From positions 1 to 5,518 of the forward strand of contig CACZOL010000101.1 of the NCBI GenBank assembly GCA_902782705.1: 5,518 nt of DNA, read 5' to 3'. The notes beneath the pieces are model-generated. The model made no database searches. It saw nothing but the letters and a program-made list of their open reading frames with translations, and was not told the DNA's origin. The stretch is from an uncultured Selenomonadaceae bacterium (GTDB lineage: Bacteria > Bacillota > Negativicutes > Selenomonadales > Selenomonadaceae). A program made the translations under genes and the position numbers. Within the stretch, counting starts at the first letter, position 1. The number at the start of each line of letters is the position of its first letter. Below, one piece after another: positions 1 to 5,458 of the stretch.

Positions 1-680
1 CGCAGAATACGCGGCCCCAGCGTCACTGCCGTGACGCCCGCATGTATGGCCGCCTCCGCTTCGGCGGGGGCGAAGCCTCCCTCTGGACCGATCAATGCCG
101 TATATGCTTCAGCTTGCGTTTCCGAAAGCCAAGAGCCCAGCGTTTTTTCTTGTTCTTTTTCGTAACAGAAAAACGTCGCGTCGTCTTTGGCATTTTTATC
201 GCTGCGTGTCGCTATCCATTCGCCAAACGGCAGGATTGGCGCGACGGTGAGCAGCGCGGTGCGGCCGCATTGTTTCGCCGCCTCGTCCGCGATGCGCTGC
301 CAACGCTCGCGGCGCGCGGCGGCTTTTTTCTCGTCGTAGCGTGCGACGCAGTTTTCACTTTCCAGCGGCTGTACTGCCGTCGCGCCGAGTTCCACTGCTT
401 TCTGTACGACAAATTCCATTTTATCCGCTTTCAAAAGACAGACGGCTAAGGTAAGTTGAATCGGCGGCTCCGTGTCCGCTGCGAGCTTCTCGACGAGGCG
501 CAGCGTTACAGTGTCGGCGGTGAAGCCGACGATTTCCATTGCCGCGACCTGCCGCTCCGTGTCCACGACCACGCATCGCTCTCCGACGCGCGCTCGAAGC
601 GTATAACCGAGATGGTGGGCATCGTTTCCGGTCAGCGTCACTGTGTCGGCAAGGCTGCCGGGAATAAAAAGGCGCCTCAC
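1..680 (-). CDS. rsmE: 16S rRNA (uracil-1498-N3)-methyltransferase RsmE, C-terminus cut by window edge
   Basis: RsmE methylates N3 of U1498 in helix 44 of 16S rRNA, using S-adenosylmethionine, in the cytoplasm. I translated 226 codons from the minus strand. The N-terminal ~70 residues (MRRLFIPG..., with NDAHHLGYTLRA at 19-30) match the PUA-like RNA-binding domain. The rest is a SPOUT-type knotted methyltransferase domain: KADKMEFVVQKAVELGA at 84-100, RWQRIADEAAKQCGR at 126-140, the SAM-binding GPEGG at 198-202 and LGPRIL at 221-226. The family usually continues with R-x-E-T-A and ends near 240-250 residues, so only about 15-25 residues are missing. The start is GTG, overlapping the prmA stop by 4 nt (GTGA). 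A GGAGGGG Shine-Dalgarno lies about 6 nt upstream, inside the prmA 3' end, so the two genes are probably translationally coupled. Family assignment rests on seen motifs and is firm; no activity is shown. Confidence 0.93.
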   Translation of the reverse strand, partial: MRRLFIPGSLADTVTLTGNDAHHLGYTLRARVGERCVVVDTERQVAAMEIVGFTADTVTLRLVEKLAADTEPPIQLTLAVCLLKADKMEFVVQKAVELGATAVQPLESENCVARYDEKKAAARRERWQRIADEAAKQCGRTALLTVAPILPFGEWIATRSDKNAKDDATFFCYEKEQEKTLGSWLSETQAEAYTALIGPEGGFAPAEAEAAIHAGVTAVTLGPRIL

Positions 681-1618
681 GATCCGCCCCTCCGGCGAAT
701 CACCATCGCGTGCCATTCTTTTTCCGCATGGTCTTCCGCGATGGAAAATCCAGCTGTTTCTGCCGCTTCGCGCACTTCCTGCGCGCGGTCGTCGATGATG
801 CCGCTGGCAAGGAGCACGCCGCCCGCCGCGAGATGCGCGTCGAGATCGGGCAGCAGACGAATCACGAGATCGGCAATCAGATTGGCGGTCACGAGCTCCG
901 CTTTCCCGTCAAATGCGGAAAAAAGATCGCTTTCACCGACCGATACGACGCCCGCGACGCCGTTTGCTTCGATGTTTTCCCGCGCTACGCGCACCGCTGT
1001 CGCGTCGTAGTCTGCCGCCTGCACTTTTGCAGCGCCGAGCTTCGCCGCCGCGATGGACAGCACGCCGGAGCCTGTGCCCACGTCGAAGACGGTGACGCCG
1101 GGTTTGACGAGCCGTTCAAGTGCGCGCAGGCACATCGCTGTCGTCGGGTGCGTGCCCGTGCCGAAGGCTGCACCGGGATCAAGGCGCAGCACGACTTCGT
1201 CTGCTTGCGGCTCGTATTCCTCCCAAGAAGGCTGGATCACGATACGTTTGCCGATTTTATCCGTGTGGAAATATTTTTTCCAGCTGTTCGCCCAATCCTC
1301 GTCTTGGAGCCTTGCGGTCAAGAACTCCGCGGGGCGCGTATCGACGCCGCGCGCTGCGATGGCGTCCAGCCCCATTCGAAGCGCGGCCAGTTTTTCATCC
1401 AGCGCATCGTCCGCCGCGAAATACGCTTTTACCGTGACGGTCGACGTGTCTTTTTGCTCGGGGATGTCTGTATAATCCCAAAGCCCCGAATGAATGTATT
1501 CGTTGATCAGCGCCGGGTCCTCGATTACCGTGCCTGCCGCGCCCGTCTCTTCAAAGAGTGCCGAAACTGCTTCGACCGCCTCGTGCGACGTCCGAAAGCC
1601 GACTTCCGCCCATTCCAT
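677..1618 (-). CDS. prmA: Ribosomal protein L11 methyltransferase PrmA
   Basis: PrmA transfers methyl groups from S-adenosylmethionine to ribosomal protein L11. The 313-residue product has the family's usual length of about 290-315. The N-terminal region (MEWAEVGF...) fits the L11-recognition domain, with the conserved LQDEDWANSWKKYF segment at 104-117. The C-terminal Rossmann methyltransferase domain carries LDPGAAFGTGTHPTT (146-160), motif I DVGTGSGVLSIAAAKLGA (179-196) and TANLIADLVIRLLP (244-257), the last in place of the more usual ANILA. I chose the ATG at 1618 because GGAGGG sits at 1625-1630 with 6-nt spacing and the family begins with this sequence. An in-frame ATG at 1654 would add 12 residues, but it falls in the putative -10 box. 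The gene overlaps rsmE by 4 nt and is divergent from the dcw genes. The prmA-rsmE pairing is a known Firmicutes arrangement. Confidence 0.96.
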   Translation of the reverse strand: MEWAEVGFRTSHEAVEAVSALFEETGAAGTVIEDPALINEYIHSGLWDYTDIPEQKDTSTVTVKAYFAADDALDEKLAALRMGLDAIAARGVDTRPAEFLTARLQDEDWANSWKKYFHTDKIGKRIVIQPSWEEYEPQADEVVLRLDPGAAFGTGTHPTTAMCLRALERLVKPGVTVFDVGTGSGVLSIAAAKLGAAKVQAADYDATAVRVARENIEANGVAGVVSVGESDLFSAFDGKAELVTANLIADLVIRLLPDLDAHLAAGGVLLASGIIDDRAQEVREAAETAGFSIAEDHAEKEWHAMVIRRRGGS

Positions 1619-1652
1619 GAGGTTCCCTCCAATACCTTCCAGAATTCGCTTC

Positions 1653-1681
1653 ATTATACATCGTTTTCATTTTTAAGGAAA
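1653..1681 (-). promoter_or_regulatory. Putative sigma-A-type promoter for prmA-rsmE
   Basis: On the minus strand a perfect TATAAT -10 box lies at 1658-1653. A weak -35 (TTTCCT, 1681-1676) precedes it with an ideal 17-nt spacer. Transcription would start near 1646, giving a leader of about 28 nt to the prmA ATG. The -10 match is seen; promoter activity and start point are inferred. The -35 matches consensus at only three of six positions. A TTGACG occurs further upstream but is too far from the -10 to pair with it. Confidence 0.6.
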
Positions 1682-1950
1682 CAATGAATACGTCAATTTA
1701 TGGTTTGGCCGAGGGGGTTAGGAAGAAAATGCGGAAGGGAAATTTGCAAAAATAAATCATAAGTCCCTTAAGAAATTGATGTTTTTTTCGACAAGCGGTT
1801 TTTAGAGGCGAATATATAATGTGAAATAGAGCATTAAGTCCTACAACAGACATTCCGAAGGCAAAAGATCTTGATTTTTACGCCGTTATCGAGCTCGCGT
1901 TCTACAAAAACGCTATTTTTTCGTGGGAAAAATGATAAAAAATAGTGCAT
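1682..1950. other. AT-rich divergent spacer between prmA and mraZ, no supported gene
   Basis: This part of the 389-bp spacer is AT-rich compared with the flanking genes. I see no tRNA or other RNA gene, no convincing intrinsic terminator and no transposon end. A 23-codon ORF (1684-1755) has an AAGGAA ribosome-binding-like sequence, but its peptide resembles nothing I recognise. A TATAAT stands at 1815-1820 (listed separately). The 8-bp palindrome CGAGCTCG at 1890-1897 has no obvious partner. A GTGGG at 1923-1927 might be an outlying MraZ contact, because E. coli MraZ recognises TGGG repeats, but it is out of phase with the clear repeats. The spacer is long for one divergent promoter pair, so additional regulation is possible but not demonstrated. 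Confidence 0.6.
1788..1820 (+). promoter_or_regulatory. Possible upstream promoter for mraZ (good -10, poor spacing)
   Basis: A perfect TATAAT occurs at 1815-1820. The best -35 candidate, TCGACA (1788-1793), matches five of six positions but is separated by 21 nt, longer than normal, and there is no TGn extension. If used, it would give a leader of about 180 nt before mraZ. AT-rich spacers produce TATAAT by chance, so this is a weak alternative to the promoter next to the operator. Confidence 0.25.
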
Positions 1951-1980
1951 AAAGTGGTGGAAAGTGGTAGAATGTGGTTG
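1951..1980 (+). promoter_or_regulatory. MraZ operator: three phased 10-bp direct repeats
   Basis: Three consecutive 10-bp units read AAAGTGGTGG, AAAGTGGTAG and AATGTGGTTG, starting at 1951, 1961 and 1971. Known MraZ operators are short direct repeats spaced by about one helical turn upstream of mraZ: TGGG with 5-nt spacers in E. coli, and AAAGTG-type boxes in Mycoplasma and Bacillus. The match in sequence, number, phase and position is strong. A degenerate ATAGTG at 1942-1947 precedes the array one base out of phase. An AAAGGTGGTG at 1991-2000, back in phase after a skipped unit, doubles as the mraZ ribosome binding site. Binding by the MraZ encoded just downstream is inferred. Confidence 0.85.
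1965..1973 (+). promoter_or_regulatory. Putative extended -10 promoter of mraZ inside the operator
   Basis: TGG followed by TAGAAT forms an extended -10 element (TGn plus a 5/6 TATAAT match). It is made by the end of the second MraZ box and the beginning of the third. Transcription would begin near 1980, giving a leader of about 28 nt with the ribosome binding site well placed. There is no convincing -35 at 16-18 nt, which extended -10 promoters tolerate. If this is the true promoter, MraZ bound to the boxes would cover RNA polymerase contacts, which favours repression over activation. This is inference from position only. Confidence 0.45.
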
Positions 1981-2007
1981 CTGTAACCTGAAAGGTGGTG
2001 AAAAGAG

Positions 2008-2439
2008 ATGCTCATGGGCGAGTACGCGCACACGATCGACGCGAAAGGACGCGTAATCCTTCCGGTGGATTTCCGTGCAGCGCTTGGAGAGCATTTCTTC
2101 ATCACGAAGGGACTGGATCAATGCCTGTTCATTTTCGGCGAGAACGAGTGGGCGCGCTGGGAGCAAAAGCTGCAGAGCCTTCCGATGGTGAGTCCGGAGG
2201 CCAGACGGCTTGTGCGCCATTTTTGCTCGGGCGGACGTGAGCTGGAGTGCGATCGGCAGGGTCGTTTCTTAGTGCCGGGCAATCTCAGAAGCTACGCGAA
2301 GCTGGAAAAGGACGTGGTGTTGACCGGAGCGTCGAACCGGGTCGAGGTTTGGAGCAAAGCCGAGTGGGAACGCTACAACGCGATGGAGGACGATTCACCG
2401 GAGACGTTCACCGCGTCGCTGGCAAATCTCGGGATCTAA
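2008..2439 (+). CDS. mraZ: Transcriptional regulator MraZ
   Basis: MraZ is a DNA-binding protein that forms ring oligomers and controls its own operon at the head of the dcw cluster. The 143-residue product is full length for the family. It has two SpoVT-AbrB-like swapped-hairpin halves, each marked by the D-x-x-G-R-x-x-x-P motif: DAKGRVILP at 11-19 and DRQGRFLVP at 82-90. The N-terminus MLMGEYAHTIDAKGR matches the typical MFMGEY-HTID family start, so I prefer the ATG at 2008 over the one at 2014. A ribosome binding site, AAAGGTGGTG (1991-2000), lies 7 nt upstream. Operator-like repeats lie immediately before it. rsmH starts 3 nt after the stop. Whether it represses or activates here cannot be told from sequence. 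Confidence 0.97.
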   Translation: MLMGEYAHTIDAKGRVILPVDFRAALGEHFFITKGLDQCLFIFGENEWARWEQKLQSLPMVSPEARRLVRHFCSGGRELECDRQGRFLVPGNLRSYAKLEKDVVLTGASNRVEVWSKAEWERYNAMEDDSPETFTASLANLGI

Positions 2440-2442
2440 GCG

Positions 2443-3393
2443 ATGGACGGAGCGTTTCACCATGTCAGTGTGATGCCGGAGGAGACTGTGGGGGGTCTCC
2501 TGACGACGCGTACGGGCGTTTATGTGGACTGTACGCTCGGCGGCGCCGGACATGCGTCTCGCATTGCCTCGGAACTCACACCGGAAGGACGCTTGATTGG
2601 CCTGGACCGGGATGCGGACGCCGTTGCGGAAGCGCGGCGGCGGCTCGGGAACGCAGCGTGTCGCGTGGACGTTGTGCATGAAAATTTCTGTCGTCTCGAT
2701 GAAGTGCTCAAAAGTCTCGGCGTGGACGCCGTGGACGGGGTGCTGTTCGACCTTGGGGTGTCCTCTCATCAAATCGACACGGCGGAGCGAGGATTTTCAT
2801 ATATGCATGACGCGCCGCTCGATATGCGAATGGACGCGCGGCAGAAGCTGACGGCGTACGAGATCGTCAATACGTACGCCGAGGCCGACCTTGCCCGCAT
2901 CTTCTTTGAATACGGCGAAGAGCGCTGGGGAAAACGCATCGCCGAATTCATCGTGGAGGCGAGGCAGAAAACGCCCGTGCGCACGACGGCGGAGCTTGTG
3001 GACGTCATCTGCCGTGCCGTGCCGAAGGCCGTTCGGAGGGCCGCGGGCGGGCATCCTGCAAAGCGCGTGTTCCAAGCAATCCGCATTGAGGCGAACGACG
3101 AACTGGGAATCCTGGACGCGTCGATTCGCACAGCGGTCCGCTACCTGCGGCCGAAAGGCCGAATTGCGGTTCTCACATTTCACTCATTGGAGGACCGCAT
3201 CGTCAAGAACGCGTTGCGCGAGCTCTCGCGCGGCTGCGTGTGCCCGCCGGGGTTGCCCGTATGCGTATGCGGACACAAACGGGAACTTCGCCTATTGGGG
3301 AAGGCGAGAAGGCCGGGCGCGGAAGAGATGAAGGGGAATCCGCGAGCCAAGAGCGCAAAATTGCGGCTCGCGGAAAAGGAAGCGGAACTGTAA
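2443..3393 (+). CDS. rsmH: 16S rRNA (cytosine-1402-N4)-methyltransferase RsmH
   Basis: RsmH (MraW) methylates N4 of C1402 in the 16S rRNA decoding centre, using S-adenosylmethionine. The product of 316 residues matches the usual ~310. Visible family motifs are FHHVSVMPEE (5-14), SAM-binding VDCTLGGAGHA (28-38), GLDRD (53-57), FDLGVSSHQID (102-112), AERGFSY then APLDMRMD (114-131), HPAKRVFQAIRIEAN (204-218) and LTFHSLEDRIVK (244-255). The C-terminal cysteine cluster GCVCPPGLPVCVCG (264-277) and the RAKSAKLR tail (301-308) are also typical. The ATG is 3 nt after the mraZ stop with only a weak GGGA upstream, which suggests translational coupling to mraZ. Conserved position between mraZ and ftsL supports the call. 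Confidence 0.97.
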   Translation: MDGAFHHVSVMPEETVGGLLTTRTGVYVDCTLGGAGHASRIASELTPEGRLIGLDRDADAVAEARRRLGNAACRVDVVHENFCRLDEVLKSLGVDAVDGVLFDLGVSSHQIDTAERGFSYMHDAPLDMRMDARQKLTAYEIVNTYAEADLARIFFEYGEERWGKRIAEFIVEARQKTPVRTTAELVDVICRAVPKAVRRAAGGHPAKRVFQAIRIEANDELGILDASIRTAVRYLRPKGRIAVLTFHSLEDRIVKNALRELSRGCVCPPGLPVCVCGHKRELRLLGKARRPGAEEMKGNPRAKSAKLRLAEKEAEL

Positions 3394-3425
3394 CGCATGG
3401 GGGCGTCAGTTCCAAGAAAGCAGAA

Positions 3426-3434
3426 GGGGGAAGG
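3426..3434 (+). promoter_or_regulatory. Ribosome binding site that decides the ftsL start
   Basis: The purine run GGGGGAAGG ends 4 nt before the ATG at 3439. An in-frame ATG at 3397 lies 3 nt after the rsmH stop, but its nearest GGAAG is about 15 nt away, too far for efficient initiation. This favours the 126-residue FtsL over the 140-residue version. The longer form remains possible through coupling to rsmH termination. Confidence 0.6.
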
Positions 3435-3438
3435 AAAG

Positions 3439-3819
3439 ATGCCGCAGGCAGCTCGGAAAGTGTGGACGGAGGAGACTGAAGAACGGAAAGTCGTTCCTCG
3501 CCGTTCGCATCGTCGGCGGACGGGAAAAGTTTCGCACACGAAATTGGATACGGAGCTTCGCTCAAAAATACTCATTCTGTTTTTACTTTTTGCGGTGACG
3601 GCGACGGTAACGCTGATTCGCAGCGAAGTGAGCGCGATGCGCGGATATGAGCTGGTGCAGATCCAGCAGGAGGCGGCGCAGCTTGAGCGGGAAAACAAGG
3701 ATATTGAGCTCAAGATCGCGCAGTTGAAAGCGCCGCAGCGCATCAAAGATCTGGCGATAAACGAGCTCGGCATGGTCGTGCCGAAAGAAGTTTATTTTGC
3801 CGGAGGGAATATTAGGTGA
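3439..3819 (+). CDS. ftsL: Cell division protein FtsL
   Basis: FtsL is a bitopic inner-membrane divisome protein that, in characterised systems, joins DivIC/FtsB and DivIB/FtsQ and helps activate the septal transpeptidase and FtsW. The 126-residue product (B. subtilis FtsL is about 117) has a highly basic cytoplasmic tail (RRSHRRR at 21-27). One hydrophobic segment follows at about 43-60 (KILILFLLFAVTATVTLI). A predicted coiled coil at about 68-97 is rich in Glu, Gln and Lys (QIQQEAAQLEREN). It ends with the family-like RIKDLAINELGMVVPKE at 101-117. Sequence conservation in FtsL is low, so the call rests on topology, the LGMVVP ending and the position after rsmH. It is followed by a terminator instead of a transpeptidase gene. 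A longer start at 3397 would add 14 residues. Confidence 0.9.
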   Translation: MPQAARKVWTEETEERKVVPRRSHRRRTGKVSHTKLDTELRSKILILFLLFAVTATVTLIRSEVSAMRGYELVQIQQEAAQLERENKDIELKIAQLKAPQRIKDLAINELGMVVPKEVYFAGGNIR

Positions 3820-3832
3820 GGATGCCGCAAAG

Positions 3833-3857
3833 AGCGCTGCAGAGGCAGCGCTTTTTT
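3833..3857 (+). terminator. Intrinsic terminator after ftsL
   Basis: An 8-bp perfect GC-rich stem (AGCGCTGC, 3833-3840, with GCAGCGCT, 3845-3852) closes on an AGAG tetraloop and is followed by TTTTT, then GTTT. The A/G-rich bases at 3829-3832 can extend pairing into the U-tract. It begins 13 nt after the ftsL stop, so it should end most transcription of mraZ-rsmH-ftsL before murE. The A-run on the left arm is short, so it is mainly plus-strand directed. Confidence 0.9.
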
Positions 3858-3882
3858 GTTTCCGGAAAGAAAATACGTTCTC

Positions 3883-3916
3883 TGTAAAAATTTCATAATA
3901 CAGCTTATAATATAAT
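3883..3916 (+). promoter_or_regulatory. Putative promoter for murE-murF with overlapping -10 boxes
   Basis: Two perfect TATAAT hexamers share one base (3906-3911 and 3911-3916), and a CATAAT stands just before them (3894-3899). A weak -35-like TGTAAA (3883-3888) is 17 nt from the first TATAAT. The region is AT-rich between two GC-rich genes and follows a terminator, so a promoter is expected here. Transcription would start near 3918-3923, giving a leader of about 50 nt. An imperfect dyad CTGTA/TACAG (3882-3886 and 3899-3903) overlaps it and might be an operator. Only the sequence matches are seen; activity is inferred. Confidence 0.6.
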
Positions 3917-3934
3917 TTCAGAGCAAAAATAATA

Positions 3935-3967
3935 AGGAAACGATGAGTTTCCTGTTCGGGAGGAAAC
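3935..3967 (+). promoter_or_regulatory. murE leader: three-arm structure with alternative hairpins
   Basis: AGGAAAC (3935-3941), GTTTCCT (3947-3953) and AGGAAAC (3961-3967) are exact. The middle arm can pair with either flank through 7 bp. The first hairpin has the loop GATGA containing an ATG (3943). The second has a 7-nt loop and traps half of the murE Shine-Dalgarno GGGAGG (3958-3963). The first AGGAAAC is itself a ribosome-binding-like site for a 61-codon out-of-frame ORF (3943-4128) that overlaps the murE start. The repeats are seen; any regulatory role is inference. Confidence 0.45.
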
Positions 3968-3970
3968 GGC

Positions 3971-5458
3971 ATGAGGAAGAAGATCGGGAAATTGGCGGCG
4001 CTCGTCGAAGGCGCGAAAGTGATCGGCGACGCCAATACGTTTATCACCGATATTGTGCAGGATTCGCGGCAGGCGACAACTGGCGCGATGTTTGTTTGCA
4101 TGGTGGGGGAGCATGTCGACGGGCATAAGTTTATCCCCGACGTCAAGAAGAAGGGCGCTGCAGCCATTGTTACCGAGCGCGACATCGAGCCGCCGCAGGG
4201 ACTTGCCGTACTGAAAGTGCCGAATCTCGATGAGGCGCTGCAAGTCATCGTGCCGTATTTCTTCGACATTCCGTCCCAGCGTCTCCGCATGATCGGAATT
4301 ACGGGGACGAACGGCAAGACGACGACGAGCTTCTTGCTCCGCTCGATTTTGCGGCACGCCGGGCATAAAGTCGGCCTGATCGGTACGATCCAGACACTGA
4401 TCGAGGAGGAGCAGCTGCCGAGCCAGAATACGACGCCGAACATCGTCGATCTTCAGCGGCTCTTGGCGCGCATGGTTGAAGAAGGAATCGAGTACGTCGT
4501 GATGGAAGTCTCGTCTCACGCTCTGGCGCAAAACCGCGTGGCGGGCTGCGAATTCGATACGGCGGTGTTCACGAATTTTACGCAGGATCATCTCGACTAT
4601 CACAAGACGATGGAAAATTACCTCGAGGCGAAAGCGAAACTGTTTGATTCTCTCGGCGGCCCGGGCATCAAGCCGGACAAGACGGCGGTGGTGAATCTGG
4701 ACGACGAGCAGGCGCGCTATATCCTCGACCGTTCCAAGTGCAACCATATGACCTACGCGCTGGGAGAGGAGTCGGCGGACATTCGCGCGGTGGATATCAA
4801 GCTCGGGCCGCTGGGATCGACCTTCACGATCCAGGGCGGTTTTGGACGGCTGCCGGTTCGGACGCATATCGCGGGATTGTTCAACATTTACAATGTATTG
4901 TCGGCGACGAGCGCGGCGGCGGCGGAAAAAGTGCCCTATTCGGTCATTGGCGAGGCTGTTTCGGAGTTCCGCGGCGTTCCGGGCCGGTTCGAGACAGTGG
5001 ACGCGGGGCAGCTTTTCAACGTGGTGGTCGATTACGCGCATACGCCGGACGGGTTGGAAAACATTCTGCACACGGCGCGGGCTATTACCGAGAACCGGAT
5101 TATTACCGTGTTCGGCTGCGGCGGCGACCGTGACCGCACGAAGCGCCCGATCATGGGACGCATTGCGGCGCAGCTGTCTGACGTCGTCATCACGACTTCG
5201 GACAATCCGCGCACTGAAGATCCGGAAGCGATTCTTGCGGAGGTCGAGGCCGGCGTTGCGGAGGTCATCGGCAAGAAGGTACACGAAAAAGTCGTCGACC
5301 GCCGTGAGGCCATTTACCTCGCGATTTCCCTCGCGCAGGCCGGCGACACGGTCATCATCGCAGGCAAGGGGCACGAGGATTACCAGATCATCGGCACGGA
5401 GAAGATTCATTTCGACGACCGCGAAGTGGCAAGGGAAGCGCTTGGAGGATTGAGCTGA
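3971..5458 (+). CDS. murE: UDP-MurNAc-L-Ala-D-Glu:meso-diaminopimelate ligase MurE
   Basis: MurE adds the third amino acid to the cytoplasmic peptidoglycan precursor UDP-MurNAc-L-Ala-D-Glu, with ATP hydrolysis. The 495-residue product is full length. Visible motifs are DSR (31-33) for the UDP-sugar, the P-loop ITGTNGKTT (110-118), TTPN (154-157), MEVSSHAL (178-185), TNFTQDHLDYH (201-211), the probable carbamylated lysine K221 in LEAKAKLF, NIYNVLSA (305-312), GVPGRFE (335-341), VDYAHTPDGLENIL (353-366), GCGGDRDRTKRP (382-393), DNPRTEDP (411-418) and GKGHEDYQ (465-472). DNPR is the signature of meso-DAP ligases, whereas lysine-adding enzymes lack its arginine. The start is fixed: an in-frame TGA lies at 3944-3946 and GGGAGG is 7 nt upstream of this ATG. 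murE follows its own putative promoter and overlaps murF by one base. Confidence 0.98.
   Translation: MRKKIGKLAALVEGAKVIGDANTFITDIVQDSRQATTGAMFVCMVGEHVDGHKFIPDVKKKGAAAIVTERDIEPPQGLAVLKVPNLDEALQVIVPYFFDIPSQRLRMIGITGTNGKTTTSFLLRSILRHAGHKVGLIGTIQTLIEEEQLPSQNTTPNIVDLQRLLARMVEEGIEYVVMEVSSHALAQNRVAGCEFDTAVFTNFTQDHLDYHKTMENYLEAKAKLFDSLGGPGIKPDKTAVVNLDDEQARYILDRSKCNHMTYALGEESADIRAVDIKLGPLGSTFTIQGGFGRLPVRTHIAGLFNIYNVLSATSAAAAEKVPYSVIGEAVSEFRGVPGRFETVDAGQLFNVVVDYAHTPDGLENILHTARAITENRIITVFGCGGDRDRTKRPIMGRIAAQLSDVVITTSDNPRTEDPEAILAEVEAGVAEVIGKKVHEKVVDRREAIYLAISLAQAGDTVIIAGKGHEDYQIIGTEKIHFDDREVAREALGGLS

Noticed and set aside
42..1010. Two plus-strand frames (42-449 and 456-1010) opposite rsmE and the end of prmA
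   Set aside because: Translation of the minus strand gives a clear RsmE with GPEGG and LGPRIL motifs. The plus-strand frames are low-complexity shadows.
710..1687. A 325-codon plus-strand frame opposite prmA
   Set aside because: PrmA motifs on the minus strand are unambiguous. The plus-strand frame is rich in Arg, Cys and Phe, has no domain I recognise, and would run through the prmA promoter.
1890..1897. 8-bp palindrome CGAGCTCG in the prmA-mraZ spacer
   Set aside because: It is isolated and short, does not match a regulator site I know, such as the Firmicutes LexA box, and is not repeated nearby.
1834..2220. A 128-codon minus-strand frame running from mraZ into the spacer
   Set aside because: Half of it is antisense to mraZ and the rest crosses the operator repeats. 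There is no ribosome binding logic or known domain.
3859..3868. 10-bp palindrome TTTCCGGAAA after the ftsL terminator
   Set aside because: It has no loop and so cannot make a useful hairpin. It lies immediately after the terminator and is best explained by chance.
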